The translations under genes and the position numbers were made by a program. A DNA stretch of 64,000 nucleotides, from positions 1 to 64,000 of the forward strand of contig WHVA01000149.1 of assembly GCA_015179125.1 (NCBI GenBank). The letters run 5' to 3'. This stretch comes from Gautieria morchelliformis (Eukaryota; Basidiomycota; Agaricomycetes; Gomphales; Gomphaceae). Below the pieces are notes generated by a model. It searched no databases. It saw only the letters and a program-made list of their open reading frames with translations, and was not told the DNA's origin. Below, piece after piece: positions 53,985-64,000 of this stretch (positions within the stretch are counted from its first letter, which is position 1; each line of letters opens with the position of its first letter).

Positions 53985-55121
53985 TATGGTCTCCTCAAAC
54001 AACTTCCCGTTCCCAAGAAGCCTTGGAATTCCATCTCTATGGATTTCATTGAGCAGCTCCCCCCTTCATCCGAGTTCACCTCCATACTAGTGATTGTTGA
54101 CCGCTTCACTAAGCAGGTTATCTTCATTCCAACCACCGACAAGATAACCTCGCAAGAGCTTGCTCACCTCTTCGTCCTCCATGTCTTTTCCAAGCATGGA
54201 GTCCCCTTGCACGTCACCTCGGACAGGGGTTCCGAGTTCGTCTCGCACTTCTGGCGTTCTCTAGGGAAAGCCTTGGACATGCGGTTGCATTTCACCTCGG
54301 GATATCATCCCGAGGGTGACGGTCAAACCGAGCGTGCTAACCAGACCTTGGAACAGTACCTCAGGATATACTGCAACTATCAACAGTCCAATTGGGCTTC
54401 GCTCCTTCCCCTAGCCGAGTTCGCTTACAACAATGCGCCTAGCGCAACCACCGGCATATCCCCATTCTTTGCTAATAAGGGTTACCCCCTGAACCTCGCA
54501 GTCCACCCCGAGCGCGACCTCGCCTCGGCATGAGCTCGAGACTTCGTGGTTGACCTGGACGAGCTACACCAAGAACTTCGCCGCACCATCCTCGAGGCTC
54601 AGAAGACCTGCCAAGCCTCGGCCGATGTTCGCCGCAAACCCGCTCCTCATTTCCAAGTAGGATCCCTCACCTTTGTAAAGGCATAGTATTTCAGAACAAC
54701 TCGGCCTACCAAGAAGCTTGCCGAGAAGTTCTTGGGTCCTTTTGAGATCATTTCCCGAGTAGGTACTCACTCCTTCACTCTTCGACTTCCAGAACACATG
54801 CATTCAGTCCATCCAGTATTCCACGTATCTATGCTCAAACCAGCCTCGCCCAACACCATCCCGAACCGAGTTCAGCCGCCTCCGCCCCCAGTCGTTATCG
54901 ACGGCGAGCCTGAGTTCGAGGTCTCTGAAATCCTCGACTCGAAGATCGATAATAGACGAAAGAGCTGCAAGCTGCTCTATCTTGTTAGGTGGACTGGTTA
55001 CGAAGGTACCGACGAAGAAACCTCATGGATCCTCGCTTCCGAGCTTGATCATGCCTCGGAGCTGGTCACTGACTTCCACGAATCTTACCCGGGCAAGCCG
55101 GGGCCTTTGACTGCTCTATGA
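53985..55121 (+). pseudogene. Gyp-D pol, second part: integrase core and chromodomain
   Basis: Continues from the insertion: LLKQLPVPKKPWNSISMDFI (first catalytic Asp), LVIVDRFTKQVIFIP, VTSDRGSEF (second Asp), FTSGYHPEGDGQTERAN (Glu). DDE complete. A TGA (54531-54533) sits between SA and ARDFVVDL, where Gyp-A has Arg. A TAG follows near 54685. Then PTKKLAEKFLGPFEII, HPVFHVSMLKPASP, and a full chromodomain (54900-55080): EFEVSEILDSKIDNRRKSC, LLYLVRWTGYEGTDEETSW, SELVTDFHESYPGKPGP. Chromodomains guide chromoviruses to heterochromatin. Stop at 55119-55121. Confidence 0.88.
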
Positions 55122-55234
55122 TCGTTTCCTTGTTTAACCCCCATGACCCCAGTAGTTAGATAACAAAATTCCCTCGCAATCGAACAACAAAATCAATAAA
55201 ACCCAAGAAAAGATTCCATTATTCCATTACTAGA

Positions 55235-56345
55235 TTACTCCAACATCCTCGCATCCTCTTCCTCGCTCTCCTCACTATCCTTGTCTGACTCCTCCTCATT
55301 GCTACTACTACTTCGCTCCACCAGACCCCTATGTCCCCCATACTCCGCCAGATCTCTCGCCCCCTGCATACGTTTAAAATAATTCCTCCGCCTCCTTATC
55401 CTCATGAACTCTACGTCCGCCCGATTCATCCTGTCGTTCGCTGCCCTAAACTCCCCCAACAATTCGCACGCTTTCTCACCAACCTCGCCAACCTTCTGTC
55501 CCACATCCCTCACCGCCGCTATCAACACCCTCATCTCCGCACTTCGCTCCGACCCAGGAGATAGGGATGATCGGGGTACCCTTGCTTCACCACTGATTGC
55601 GGCACCTTATCTGACTCGGTGACCTGCGCCATTGCTCGACCCTTGCAACGTTGTGCAGGGGTCAGCTTGATTGCAACGATATCTACAGATGGGCTCCGAG
55701 CGGGTTCCAAAACAGGCTGTTGGGGACCAAGCTCCTTCTGAGCCTTCTTCGGTGTCAGAGCATCTTTGCCTTTGTCATCAGATGACAGAAACATGGGTCG
55801 CCGTTTTGTGCGGACAGGCTGGACTGAGGCCGAGGGTTGGGGCGATTTGGGTGATACAGCGATGGGTTCAACCACAGGAGTGGAATCTTCGCTGAACTTC
55901 GAGTTAGATGGGCCAGCAGGCGAACACATTTGTCACGTACTTTCAGACTCCCTCACAGTGTTCCCCCCAACCTCAGGCTCCTTTGCAACCTGCCCCACCA
56001 CCTCAGGCTCCTTGGACGGACATCGCGACGGTGTGGGATCAGGGACCGGCTTCATCCCAACATCGAAGAACTCCAGGTTGACTATGAAATCCAGACTTCC
56101 CAGCCACTCCTTCGCTTCCTTCACCTCCTTCACCAGGTCGTCCACATCCGACGTACGTTTGAATGCAGGGTCAATGATTGCTTCTACACGCATCGCACTC
56201 CGAAGCTTGGCCTGCGAGGAGAGTGGTTAAGTGAGCACTCTATATGAACATTCACATACCTGTATTCCCTCGGCCTCAACAACCCACTGCCCCACCTCCT
56301 CACGCAACTCTCCCTGAAAGTCCAGACGGACCTTCACCGATGTCT
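55235..56345 (-). pseudogene. Antisense gene of Gyp-D, convergent to pol
   Basis: Its stop lies only 114 bases from the pol stop, tail to tail. Reverse-strand pieces: upstream FQGELREEVGQWVVEAEG (about 56325-56270), then DPAFKRTSDVDDLVKEVKEA, EEW-type helix KEWLGSLDFIVNLEFFDVG (56193-56050), KEPEV repeats, a basic/Ser-Pro stretch (55929-55540, with RTKRRPMFLSSDDKGKDA), then MRVLIAAVRDVGQKVGEVGE, FRAANDRMNRADVEFMRIRR and an acidic end (EESDKDSEESEEEDARMLE). Same order as the Gyp-C gene: coiled coil, basic linker, second helix, acidic tail. At least one frame change, probably introns or decay. Function unknown. Confidence 0.55.
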
Positions 56346-56600
56346 GTGATCACTTGATGAGTGAAGGAAGGAGGGAAGACCCGATAGAGGCCATGAGGGA
56401 CAAATAGTGGAAATGACCCCGTCACCTCACACCATGATGCCTTGTAAGCCCAGGGCAGAGCCATGCACAGACCATGCAGTGAGAGATCCTATTATGTCCT
56501 CACACCCTTCCCCCCATCCCAGGACACTGCATCGTTGGACTCCAAAGCTAGGAGGGGATACTGTCATCACATGTTTACGTCTTATACCCAGTAGCTCTGT

Positions 56601-56814
56601 TGTAAATAACCTATGTATCTACATGTACACTAGTTATTACATAATCCCAGTGGGCCCCTTAGGGACCCAATGTATAGTTTATGCATGGGAACCGGTCAGC
56701 GGTTCCCATCGCATCTTACCCTTACACTGTCACTACGTAGCATTCGGAATACCACTCCTTGGTCAAGTTCTGCTGTGACCTTGTGATACAAGGCATAAGA
56801 TCGACATCTTTACA
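56601..56814 (+). repeat. 5' LTR of Gyp-B copy III (214 bp)
   Basis: TGTAAATAACC to CATCTTTACA. Contains the CAGTGGGCCCC/GGGACCCA block, GGGAACCGGTCAGCGGTTCCC and CCTTGTGATACAAGG hairpins. The following leader starts CCTTTTTGAACTATCC; no clear tRNA primer site was recognised. Confidence 0.88.
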
Positions 56815-56952
56815 CCTTTTTGAACTATCCTGCAGTTGATCGCCATGCGACCAACCGATTGTGGATGTGAAGCAGTCTTGAAAAAGATCGCTACATTGAC
56901 GACTAAACATTGTTGATACCCTCCAGTAGACCCTCTACTGTCAGCTGCGAGC

Positions 56953-58737
56953 ATGATGATTCCACGCAGTCAAAGACAGACGCGAGCGTTGAGCTCGCAG
57001 TCCACACCACAGGCGCAGCCCAGTGACACGACGGCTGATGCTACCCTGGACCAAGAGTCCAGGACACCCGAAGACAGAGAGATCATAGATCTCACCGCCC
57101 TCATCCCCCCAATAGAGGACGAGGAAAATCCCGACCATGTCTCGCCGAGCATGGTCGAGGATGAGATGTTGCCAAGTGACAAGCTGGCACCGCCCCCCCA
57201 ATCCCTCTGCCCAGAGACAAAGGGAAAGGCAGAGAGGTCTCGCCGTCGTCAGATGGCCGAGCATCAACATCGAGGTGGGCACAAAGCCACAACTCGAACC
57301 GCCGCTCACAAAGTAGAGCGACGACGATCGTCCCGAAGGCGGATGAAGGCAAAAAAGGCGAGCCCCAGACGACGGTCAGGGCTCGGAATACTCGAGCTCA
57401 AGTCACAAGAGCTCGAGAACTCACGCCATCGACAACGAGATGGCAGAGGCACTGAACAAGCAGGTGCAGGATGCGCTGTACCAGAGCGCCCTCACGCGCC
57501 ACAAGCATGATCAGCTAGCATCGCAGCTTGACAACATTGCCTCCACCATAATGGTAATCGGCAAGGAACTCCACCAAGCCGAGGAGATCAGGCTGCAAGA
57601 TGCTGCCACACTGGAGAACGTCCAGATGGCCCTCCACTCACGTGGGGAATGCAGCGCGCCACGTCAAAGCTCACGACAGTCCGCAGCTAGTGAACACAGT
57701 CACGACGTGGAAGACCCGCGACGGAAGGAACTGGACAGGCAGCGGATGCCGCCGCCAGCCATCCTGATTGAACAGGATGTGCAGTTCAGAAATGACCCCC
57801 AAGAGACACCGGCTGCCCCAACGGACAGCCGCAAGACGATCCAACAGATCGTCAGGGAACAGGTTGCTTCAGAGCCTGACTCTGAAATGACGACAGAGAG
57901 CCTAGAGCTCGAAGTCGCGCACTGGCAGCGAAAAGAGGCCGCAGCCGCACACCACCATATGCGGGCCCTCGAGCTGCTAGCGAAGAATGCTGAGGAAGCA
58001 GTGGCCCAAAGCCACACCGCTCAGCAGCCTGACGAACAGCTCAGGTGAGCCATGCAGGACGCACAACAAGTGCGCACAGCCTACAACAGCAGGCTGCAGA
58101 TCCGCAACGCGGGACTGACGGGGGACACCAGGCACAAGACACCCCCGGACTCGAGAGCACAAAATGCTCCCGATCCCGAGCCCGACCCGGGCCCGGGGCC
58201 CATCAGGGCATACAACAGCCTGCCCTGTGCGGCATCACAGCCGTGCGAATGACCCAGAGAAGTCTGTGCTAGCGAAAGCCGGCGTGAAGCTGGCTCACCC
58301 CAAGCCATACGCCGGGGGATCTGACCTCGAAGAGTTTGAAATCTTCATCGCAGCCATCTTACAATGGCTGAAAATGAACTGCCTCCTAGGGCCAACCAGC
58401 ATAGACATGCAAGTCAGCTACGTGGGCACCTGCCTGACCAGCGAAGCCCAGGAATGGCTCCTTCAAAACGTAGAACGCTTCGATTGCCAGGTCCGCAGTT
58501 GGACTATGGAAACAGTGATGCAGGGCCTTCAAAAAAGGTTCCTGCACACACTGACATACCACCATGCATTGAATAAATTCAACGCGGTCATGCAGGGCAT
58601 GAAGACCGTTCAGGAGATGCTGAATGAGCTCACGAAATACGTGGCTCGTATGATACAGCTGCCAGACGACTACACATTCTGGAGACGGTTCGTGTTGGCA
58701 CTGGCGAGATGCTAGGCTATAATGCTGAGAGCAACTC
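56953..58737 (+). pseudogene. Gyp-B copy III gag
   Basis: N-terminal part MMIPRSQRQTRALSSQSTPQ with acidic PPIEDEENPDHVSPSMVEDE (56953-57230). Next frame from 57440: MAEALNKQVQDALYQS, helical LDNIASTIMVIGKELHQAEE, EQDVQFRNDPQETPAAPTD, then AHWQRKEAAAAHHHMRALEL. A TGA (58046-58048) and frame change lead to the capsid core (58250-58690): GGSDLEEFEIFIAAILQWLK, GTCLTSEAQEWLL, ETVMQGLQKRFLHTLTYHHA, EMLNELTKYVARMIQLPDDY. The capsid part matches the retrotransposon gag family. Three frames are used, so it is broken. Confidence 0.8.
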
Positions 58738-58752
58738 TTCGAGACGGCCTGA

Positions 58753-59222
58753 ATGATAGAGGAGGCATCCCATTACAATATGGGGATGCGCCGTGCAGAA
58801 AGCGCTGCCCGACTTACAGGAAGCAAGCCAGTGACACAGACGGGCCTGGCCAGGCCTAGCCTGTTCTCGAGAAGGGGAGCGTCACAGCGGCCGCCACCCC
58901 CATGCCCAGCACAAGCTGGGCACCCGCCTGAAGCTAAACAGCCTCAAGCGTCAGGATCGTCCCTGCGACCTGCCCCACCAACAAAAGCATTGGGCAGGCC
59001 TAATGATTGGCCCAGTGGCAACCGAAGCAGTGCTACGTGCTTTGAATGTGGCCAACCTGGCCACAAGAAAGCGGAGTGCCCCCAGCTTAGGTCCAGTATC
59101 AGGACAGCAGCCACGAGGCACGACGAGGAGACCGAGGGTCCAGAGACAGATCTCGGTCAAAATTCTCTTCATCAAGTTGACGAAGAGGGGAGGGTGATCC
59201 CCAACCCAATGAGGACAACGGA
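58753..59222 (+). pseudogene. Gyp-B copy III nucleocapsid region (CCHC knuckle)
   Basis: After a Pro-rich stretch comes ATCFECGQPGHKKAECPQL (about 59025-59080), a perfect CX2CX4HX4C zinc knuckle for RNA binding. An acidic linker follows and the frame then runs out of phase with protease. Conserved in copy II (CFECGQPGHKKAEC), so Gyp-B keeps this motif while Gyp-A and Gyp-D have lost a ligand. Confidence 0.8.
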
Positions 59223-59225
59223 GAC

Positions 59226-59867
59226 ATGCCTGCTGAAGAGTGGGATCCCGAACCATCCCAGTACTACGAATGGGACAAAGAGGCGGAGGACACCACCTAC
59301 AGGTCCAGCGCGATCAGATTCGCACCAGAAGACGACGCCGCCACAAAAGTCATGGTGGCACGCACATCGGTCACGCCAGACAAGGCAGCCGAGCCAGTGT
59401 ATCACCACCGAAGCAAGCATAGGATGCGGCCAACGCGCCCACGCAGTGAAAACCGTACCCTCTGGGGGTACTGGGAAATAAATGGCATAAAAGCCCACTG
59501 CCTGCTGGATAGCGGGAGCGAAGGGGTGTTACTATCCCCTGAATTCACGCAAGCTACGGGGATGAAAACATTTGCCCTGGAGCAGCCAATCGCACTGCAG
59601 CTAGCCTGCATAGGCAGCTGTTCCACGATCAATTATGGAACAAACACGACCATTAAATTTGGTCCTGAAACATATGACAAATATTTTGACGTAGCGAACA
59701 TCAAATATTACAAAGCGATCTTAGGGACACTGTTCCTAAGGAGATTTGGTATCACCCTGGACTTTTCAAGCCCAGGGACGATCTGCAAGGGGAACGAAAT
59801 AATCCCCACGGGCAAGGTCTCGTTCAACGATGATGAATCGATGAACAAGAGCAAGGGCCAAGGGTGA
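59226..59867 (+). pseudogene. Gyp-B copy III protease domain
   Basis: Acidic lead EEWDPEPSQYYEWDKEAEDT, then YWEINGIKAHCLLDSGSEG with an intact DSG aspartic-protease site (about 59500-59530), LSPEFTQATGMK, SCSTINYGTNTTIKFGPETY, and ILGTLFLRRFGITLDF. The open frame ends TGA at 59865. RT resumes in the same frame downstream, so this stop separates what should be one polyprotein. Confidence 0.8.
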
Positions 59868-59960
59868 GCAGGGTCACCTGGGCGCTGAAACCAAACCTGG
59901 CTCATTGAAGCCAGGAGGACGAGTCGTGGACTGACTCGTCCTTGAGCTCACCCTACAATC

Positions 59961-61895
59961 ATGAGGCGCTCTCACCTGACGCTGAAAGCGATGGGAAAAA
60001 GAAGAGCGGTTCCGCGAGCCGCGGGACCTAATAGATGCATACAGCACCTAATGGCTTCTAAGCCAACCACCACCATCATCCTCACGGATGATGACCTTCC
60101 TCGCCTCCGCGAGGAATGGATGGAAAGGATCACTGACCTAGTCAGTGGGATTCCATTAGAACTCCCACCGCTGCGGGAGATCAACCACGACATCAAGCTC
60201 ATCGATCCCAACAAACACATGCGGTATCAACTACCAAAGTGCCCCGAACATTTCCGAGAGGAACTGTTGGCAAAGATAGGACGATACACCACTGCAAAGT
60301 GGTGGATTCTGGCAGTTACACAGAAGGCCGTACCCATGCTGTGTGTGCCGAAGAAGAACGGTACACTATGGACCGTCTTTGATCTGCGCCAGCAGAACGA
60401 GAACATGATGTAGGATGTCACACCCTTCCCAGATCAGGATATCATCCGCAGCGACATGGCTCGCTGTTGGTATCGCACAAAACTCGATATGTCAGAAGCA
60501 TACAAGCAGATCCAGATCCATCCAGATCACGTAGCAAAGACTGCCTTTGCCACGATCCTTGGCACGTTTAGGAGCCAAGTGATACAGATGGGAGACTGCA
60601 ACGCCCCATCGACATTCCAATGGCTGATGACAGCCATTTTCTGCGACTGCATAGGTTGCTTCTTCCATGTCTACATGGACAACATCTTCATTTTCTCGCT
60701 CTCGATACAAGAGCATGAAGAGCACCTCTATATTGTCTTTGACAGACTGAGGAAGAACCACCTTTTTCTGAGCAAGAAAAAGGTTGACCTCTATTCCATC
60801 CGAATGGAGTGCCTCGGCCACATCATCAATGGCCAAGGTGTACATGCTGACGAGGATAAGATGCAACGCATCCACGAGTGGTGCAGGCCAGGGACCTTCA
60901 ACAATGTCCAGCGTTTCCTTGGGCTAGTACAGTATCTGGCACATTACATGCCAGATGTTAGCGCATACACGACCCCACTATCGGGCTGTGCGTGTAGCAA
61001 CTGTCCATTCCTATGGACTCTGCTACTGAACAAATGCTGGCAAAGCATTAAGGCGTTGGCCTGTAAGGCCCCGATCCTGCATCCAATAGACACATGGTGC
61101 CCAGAGCCAATCTGGGTGATCACCGACCGGTCAAAAGCTGGCGTTGGTGCGGTTTACGGCCAAGGCCCCTACCGGAAAACCTGTCGGCCAGCCGGCTTCT
61201 TGTCACAGAAGTTCAGTGTTGCTCAGCGACACTACCGGACTCACAAGCATGAGACAATCACGGTGCTCGAGGCTCTCATGAAATGGGAGGATAGACTGCT
61301 GGGACGAAGGTTCACCCTCATCACAGGCCACAAAGGGCTCAAATACTTCAAGACCCAGAAGAGCCTATCTGACTGCCAGGTCAGATGGTGGGAGTTTCTA
61401 TCCCGGTTCAACTTCAACACCGTACATGTTGACGGTGTAGAGAACAAGGTAGCAGACTGCCTGTCGTGCTACTATGAGAGCGAAACGAGTGATGACAATC
61501 ACCCAGATCACGTCTTCGTGAATGCAGACGCGCATTTAGACCTGGATGGTGAACTACTGCCCACCGACCGGTATATCAAGCTGCGAACAGCGGCAACGAG
61601 ATGGTCTAAATGCCTTGCAGAGAAGACAGAGGCACCGATAATGGAATCCACCACATTAAACGAGGGCTCACAAAAGCCCGTGAATGTCGCCGCATCACGC
61701 AACGATGACGGTGAGGATGTCAGAGTCATCGCCACAAGCAACGATGGTGCACCTCTACACCTGAGCGTCAAACAGGGCGTAGACTGTCCAAGGTCTTACG
61801 AGACATGTACCATAAGGACCCCATGTTCTCAAGATCATGGAGCACCTGGACGCACAGCCAAGATTCAGAATCCAGGACGGGCTGATCTGGACTAA
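59961..61895 (+). pseudogene. Gyp-B copy III reverse transcriptase and RNase H
   Basis: RT N-terminus DLVSGIPLELPPLREINHDI, PKCPEHFREELLAKIGRY, VPMLCVPKKNGTLWTVFDLR, then a TAG at 60411-60413 in the same frame, TKLDMSEAYKQIQIHPDHV, NAPSTFQWLMTAIF and VYMDNIFIFS. The second Asp of YxDD is Asn, which should abolish polymerisation; copy I (32380-32400) has YMDD. RNase H: VITDRSKAGVGAVYG, EALMKWEDRLLG and ITGHKGLKYF. The expected TDHK Asp is Gly. VDGVENKVADCLS is intact. Ends after a long Ser/Asp-rich tether. Confidence 0.85.
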
Positions 61896-61897
61896 GA

Positions 61898-63290
61898 ATC
61901 AGCTCAAACAAGACCTCATCGCCGTCCCTGATCTGTTCTTCAGGGGGGAAGGAGGCTGATCAAAATAATCATCGATCGAGCACACCAGATAGTCGGTCAC
62001 TATGGCCATCTGAAGACATCAAACTACGTTCAAAGGTCATACTGGTGGCCAGGCATGAGACTGGACATTGAGTCATTCTGCACATCGTGCGCGAAGTGCC
62101 AGATGACGAAGACCGGGCCGCAACGGCCCAAAGGCTTACTACACAGTCTACCCATTCCAGATAGGCCGTGGCAATCGATTGGCATCGACTTCATGGGGCC
62201 CCTGCTGAAATCTAATGAGTGTGACTACCTGATGGTAGTCATCGATCGACTAACGTCGCATGTCCACCTCGTCCCAATCACGACGAGCGTGTCAGCCAAC
62301 GGAGTAGCCTGGCTGTTTCTGAAAGAAATCGTTCGACTCCATGGAGTTCCTGACTCCATCGTCTTGGATAGAGACTCGAAGTTCACGTCGATCTTCTGGC
62401 ATGAACTACAGTGACTCATGGGGACCAAACTCCTCATGTCGACTGCCTTCCATCCCCAAATGGATGGAGCGACCGAGCGGCACACCGATCAATCAGACAG
62501 ATATTGCATGCGGTCATCAGAGATGATCATAAGGATTGGACATTGAAATGCCCAATGGTTGAGGTCGCCCTCAACAGCAATGTCAGCGCAACCACAGGGC
62601 TTGCGCCCTTCAAGCTGAACCACAGCCATATGCCATGGATAGATCTCCCCATAGTCGCAGACACCCCATTAAGGGGGTAGCCCGATTCGCACATCAGGCA
62701 AGATGGAACCTGATGGCGCACATGATGCAATCATTGAGCATGAGTGACGCAAACGTTTCATGTGAACAAGAAACGTATGGCGAGCGACAGGTACGTGGCC
62801 AACGACCGCATCTACCTCTCGACCCAAAACCTAACTCTCCCAAAAGGCAGAGCCAGAAAACTCATTCCGTGGTACATCGGACCATACCGCATGTCGAGGT
62901 GCATAACTACACCTCAACGTGACCCTTGAGCTTCCCGACGAGCTGAAAAGCCGTCGCATATCACCGTCTTTCATTCAAGCCTCGTATGGCGATACAAGGC
63001 TAACAACGATAATTGTTCCCTCGCGTGAGGCCAGTCATTCTATGACTTTGGAGCAAATGACGATGAGGAGTGGCTCGTCGATGAGATTATCACACATTGA
63101 TGGATAAACTCATGGACCTGGAGTTCCAGGTCGCTGACCCTAGGCGATGTGACATGGGAACCCATGTCATCATGCAAGGATCTTGAAGCCCTAGATAGAT
63201 GTCTAGAGCTCTGGGGGGTGGCAAGCCACGTGACCTCCCCAGACCCACTAGATGCGTCTGTCACGTGCACACCACGTGACGCGCCAGCCA
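61898..63290 (+). pseudogene. Gyp-B copy III integrase and chromodomain-like end
   Basis: Zinc finger HQIVGHYGHLKTSNYVQ with CTSCAKC. Core SIGIDFMGPLLKSNE (first Asp), IVLDRDSKFTS (second Asp), then after TGA and frame changes the ATER region with Glu (about 62470). C-terminal RARKLIPWYIGPYR, LELPDELKSRRISPSF. In shifting frames DEEWLVDEIITH, LEFQV, TLGDVTWEP and DLEALDRCLELWGV (about 63050-63220) form a chromodomain-like end (E-W-VD-I, V-W, D-TWEP, L). Several frameshifts and stops. Confidence 0.7.
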
Positions 63291-63372
63291 CGGCGCGATT
63301 AAATTTTCGTCTCGGATCTTTCCAAGGGCGCATCGCTTCTTGGAAGCAAACCACCATCATCTACCCACAAAG

Positions 63373-63890
63373 ATGATGCCCCCCAAAGATGGGATGGACG
63401 TTGATCCATCAACGTCCACAACATGTGCAACGGCCCTGAACAGGGGCCGCAGACATCCTATGTGCCCCAGTCGACCAAGAAAACTGGATGATCGTAGGAT
63501 GGGAAGACCCTTGGCGATCGTCCACCCGGACGATTGCACCACCTGCGTGGACTACACCGCGCACTTAAGGGCCGCGACAGGCACCCGCAAAGTAAAACTG
63601 TGGGATGAAGACATCGGTGACGCCGTTGACATGGCTGTGGATGACTCCTGAGGGGCATCACACGTGACGCGCGGGAGGAGTCCCTGCGGGACGTCCATGA
63701 CCTCAAGAAGGAGGTCAAGGATTTGGAACGCACGGTCGAAGACCGCGATGACGCGCTCAAAGTCAAGCACACCAAAGTAAAAGAGCTCGAGGAGCAGCTG
63801 AGTGCACTCCAGCTCCAGCTCAAGTTTGCCCACGCAGCCTCAAAAAGGCCACGCCACGACCCGGCCACAGACCCAGTGGCCGGGCCTGTT
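63373..63890 (+). pseudogene. Gyp-B copy III ORF3, 5' part
   Basis: Downstream of the chromodomain a new ATG (63373 or 63376) opens MPPKDGMDVDPSTST, RPLAIVHPDDCTTCVDYTA, then KLWDEDIGDAVDMAVDDS with a TGA at 63649. The same region continues in another frame as a strong coiled coil (63680-63840: EESLRDVHDLKKEVKDLERT, VKELEEQLSALQLQLKFAHA) ending SKRPRHDPATD. Copies at 40018-40597 and 28724-28950 supply the 3' part. Not an envelope: no signal peptide or membrane segment seen. Function unknown. Confidence 0.5.
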
Positions 63891-64000
63891 AGCAACTCTG
63901 GGTTATGGCAGGGAAGGTTCGGTAGAGTTCTTAGAAAGCTAGAATCAAATGTACTCTCTCAGTGAATTTATTGTCACTGTTATATTAATACAATACCTAG
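63889..64000. other. Sequence change, possible start of another LTR
   Basis: From TGTTAGCAACTCTGGG the sequence becomes AT-rich and no longer resembles ORF3. TGTTAG is a common copia LTR start. The window ends before this can be tested. Confidence 0.25.

Larger units (their letters stand above)
46642..56345 (+). mobile_element. Gyp-D chromodomain gypsy element, split by a 2.94-kb insertion
   Basis: 5' LTR (46642-47195), gag, pol with chromodomain, then a convergent antisense gene. The 3' LTR is not found before the next element at 56601. The insertion at 51046-53984 divides the integrase. Its TATGG duplication lets the frame be rejoined exactly (KPYG then LLKQLP). Coding sequence and LTR are rich in CTCGG/CCTCG words. 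Several in-frame TGA codons stand where the related Gyp-A has Arg. Confidence 0.85.
56601..63890 (+). mobile_element. Gyp-B copy III, nearly full-length chromodomain gypsy element
   Basis: 5' LTR, leader, gag, zinc knuckle, protease, RT, RNase H, integrase, chromodomain and ORF3 follow in order. The 3' LTR is not reached; at about 63889 the sequence changes character. All coding parts are present but spread over frames with stops, and two catalytic sites are altered (RT YMDN, RNase H TGHK). The element could still serve as a template for proteins supplied in trans. Confidence 0.85.

Overview
The window looks like a basidiomycete (Agaricomycetes) genome segment. Host genes are cut by many short introns of about 50-60 nt with CTRAC/CTGAC-type branch points. 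The transposon load is dominated by chromodomain Ty3/gypsy elements of the mushroom type, with a Ty1/copia remnant, a hAT derivative, foldback elements and a DDE endonuclease remnant of a kind common in basidiomycetes. No prokaryotic features, CRISPR array, rRNA or tRNA could be supported. Family names Gyp-A to Gyp-D are working names used only here.

Layout. 1-10.9 kb is transposon debris: a Ty1/copia fragment between LTR-like sequences facing opposite ways (one split by a 1.7-kb insertion with inverted ends), then two 3' ends of Gyp-C elements, one carrying a solo Gyp-A LTR with a 5-bp target duplication. 10.96-26.5 kb is a gene island: SEN1-type helicase (-) head-to-head with translin (+), then a SGF29 SAGA subunit, a histone-fold protein and an MFS sugar transporter (all +). 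The exon joins of SEN1 (2,049 residues) and translin (228 residues) were worked out base by base and keep frame. 26.5-31.2 kb holds two foldback elements, a telomere-like hexamer pair and a broken DDE transposase interrupted by a Gyp-B remnant. 31.3-40.9 kb is a Gyp-B element invaded by Gyp-A (itself carrying an internal inversion), the far side resuming with the Gyp-B 3' end. 41.2-45.8 kb is a reverse-strand Gyp-B copy with a hAT derivative and a solo LTR inside. 46.1-56.4 kb is a foldback element and a Gyp-D element whose integrase is split by a 2.94-kb non-autonomous insertion. 56.6-63.9 kb is the most complete Gyp-B copy.

Most notable is the Gyp-B family and its 2.94-kb derivative (51046-53984). 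The derivative has a perfect 5-bp target duplication, yet its ends are 135-bp inverted copies of the same LTR end. Its interior is a chain of perfect short hairpins, including a six-unit GC-rich array in which both arms change together between units. The Gyp-B LTR hairpins show the same paired changes. A second theme is extra genes in the gypsy elements: a convergent antisense coiled-coil/acidic-tail gene after pol in Gyp-C and Gyp-D, and a sense third ORF after the chromodomain in Gyp-B. All retroelement copies seen here carry stops or frameshifts, several consistent with CpG to TpG decay.
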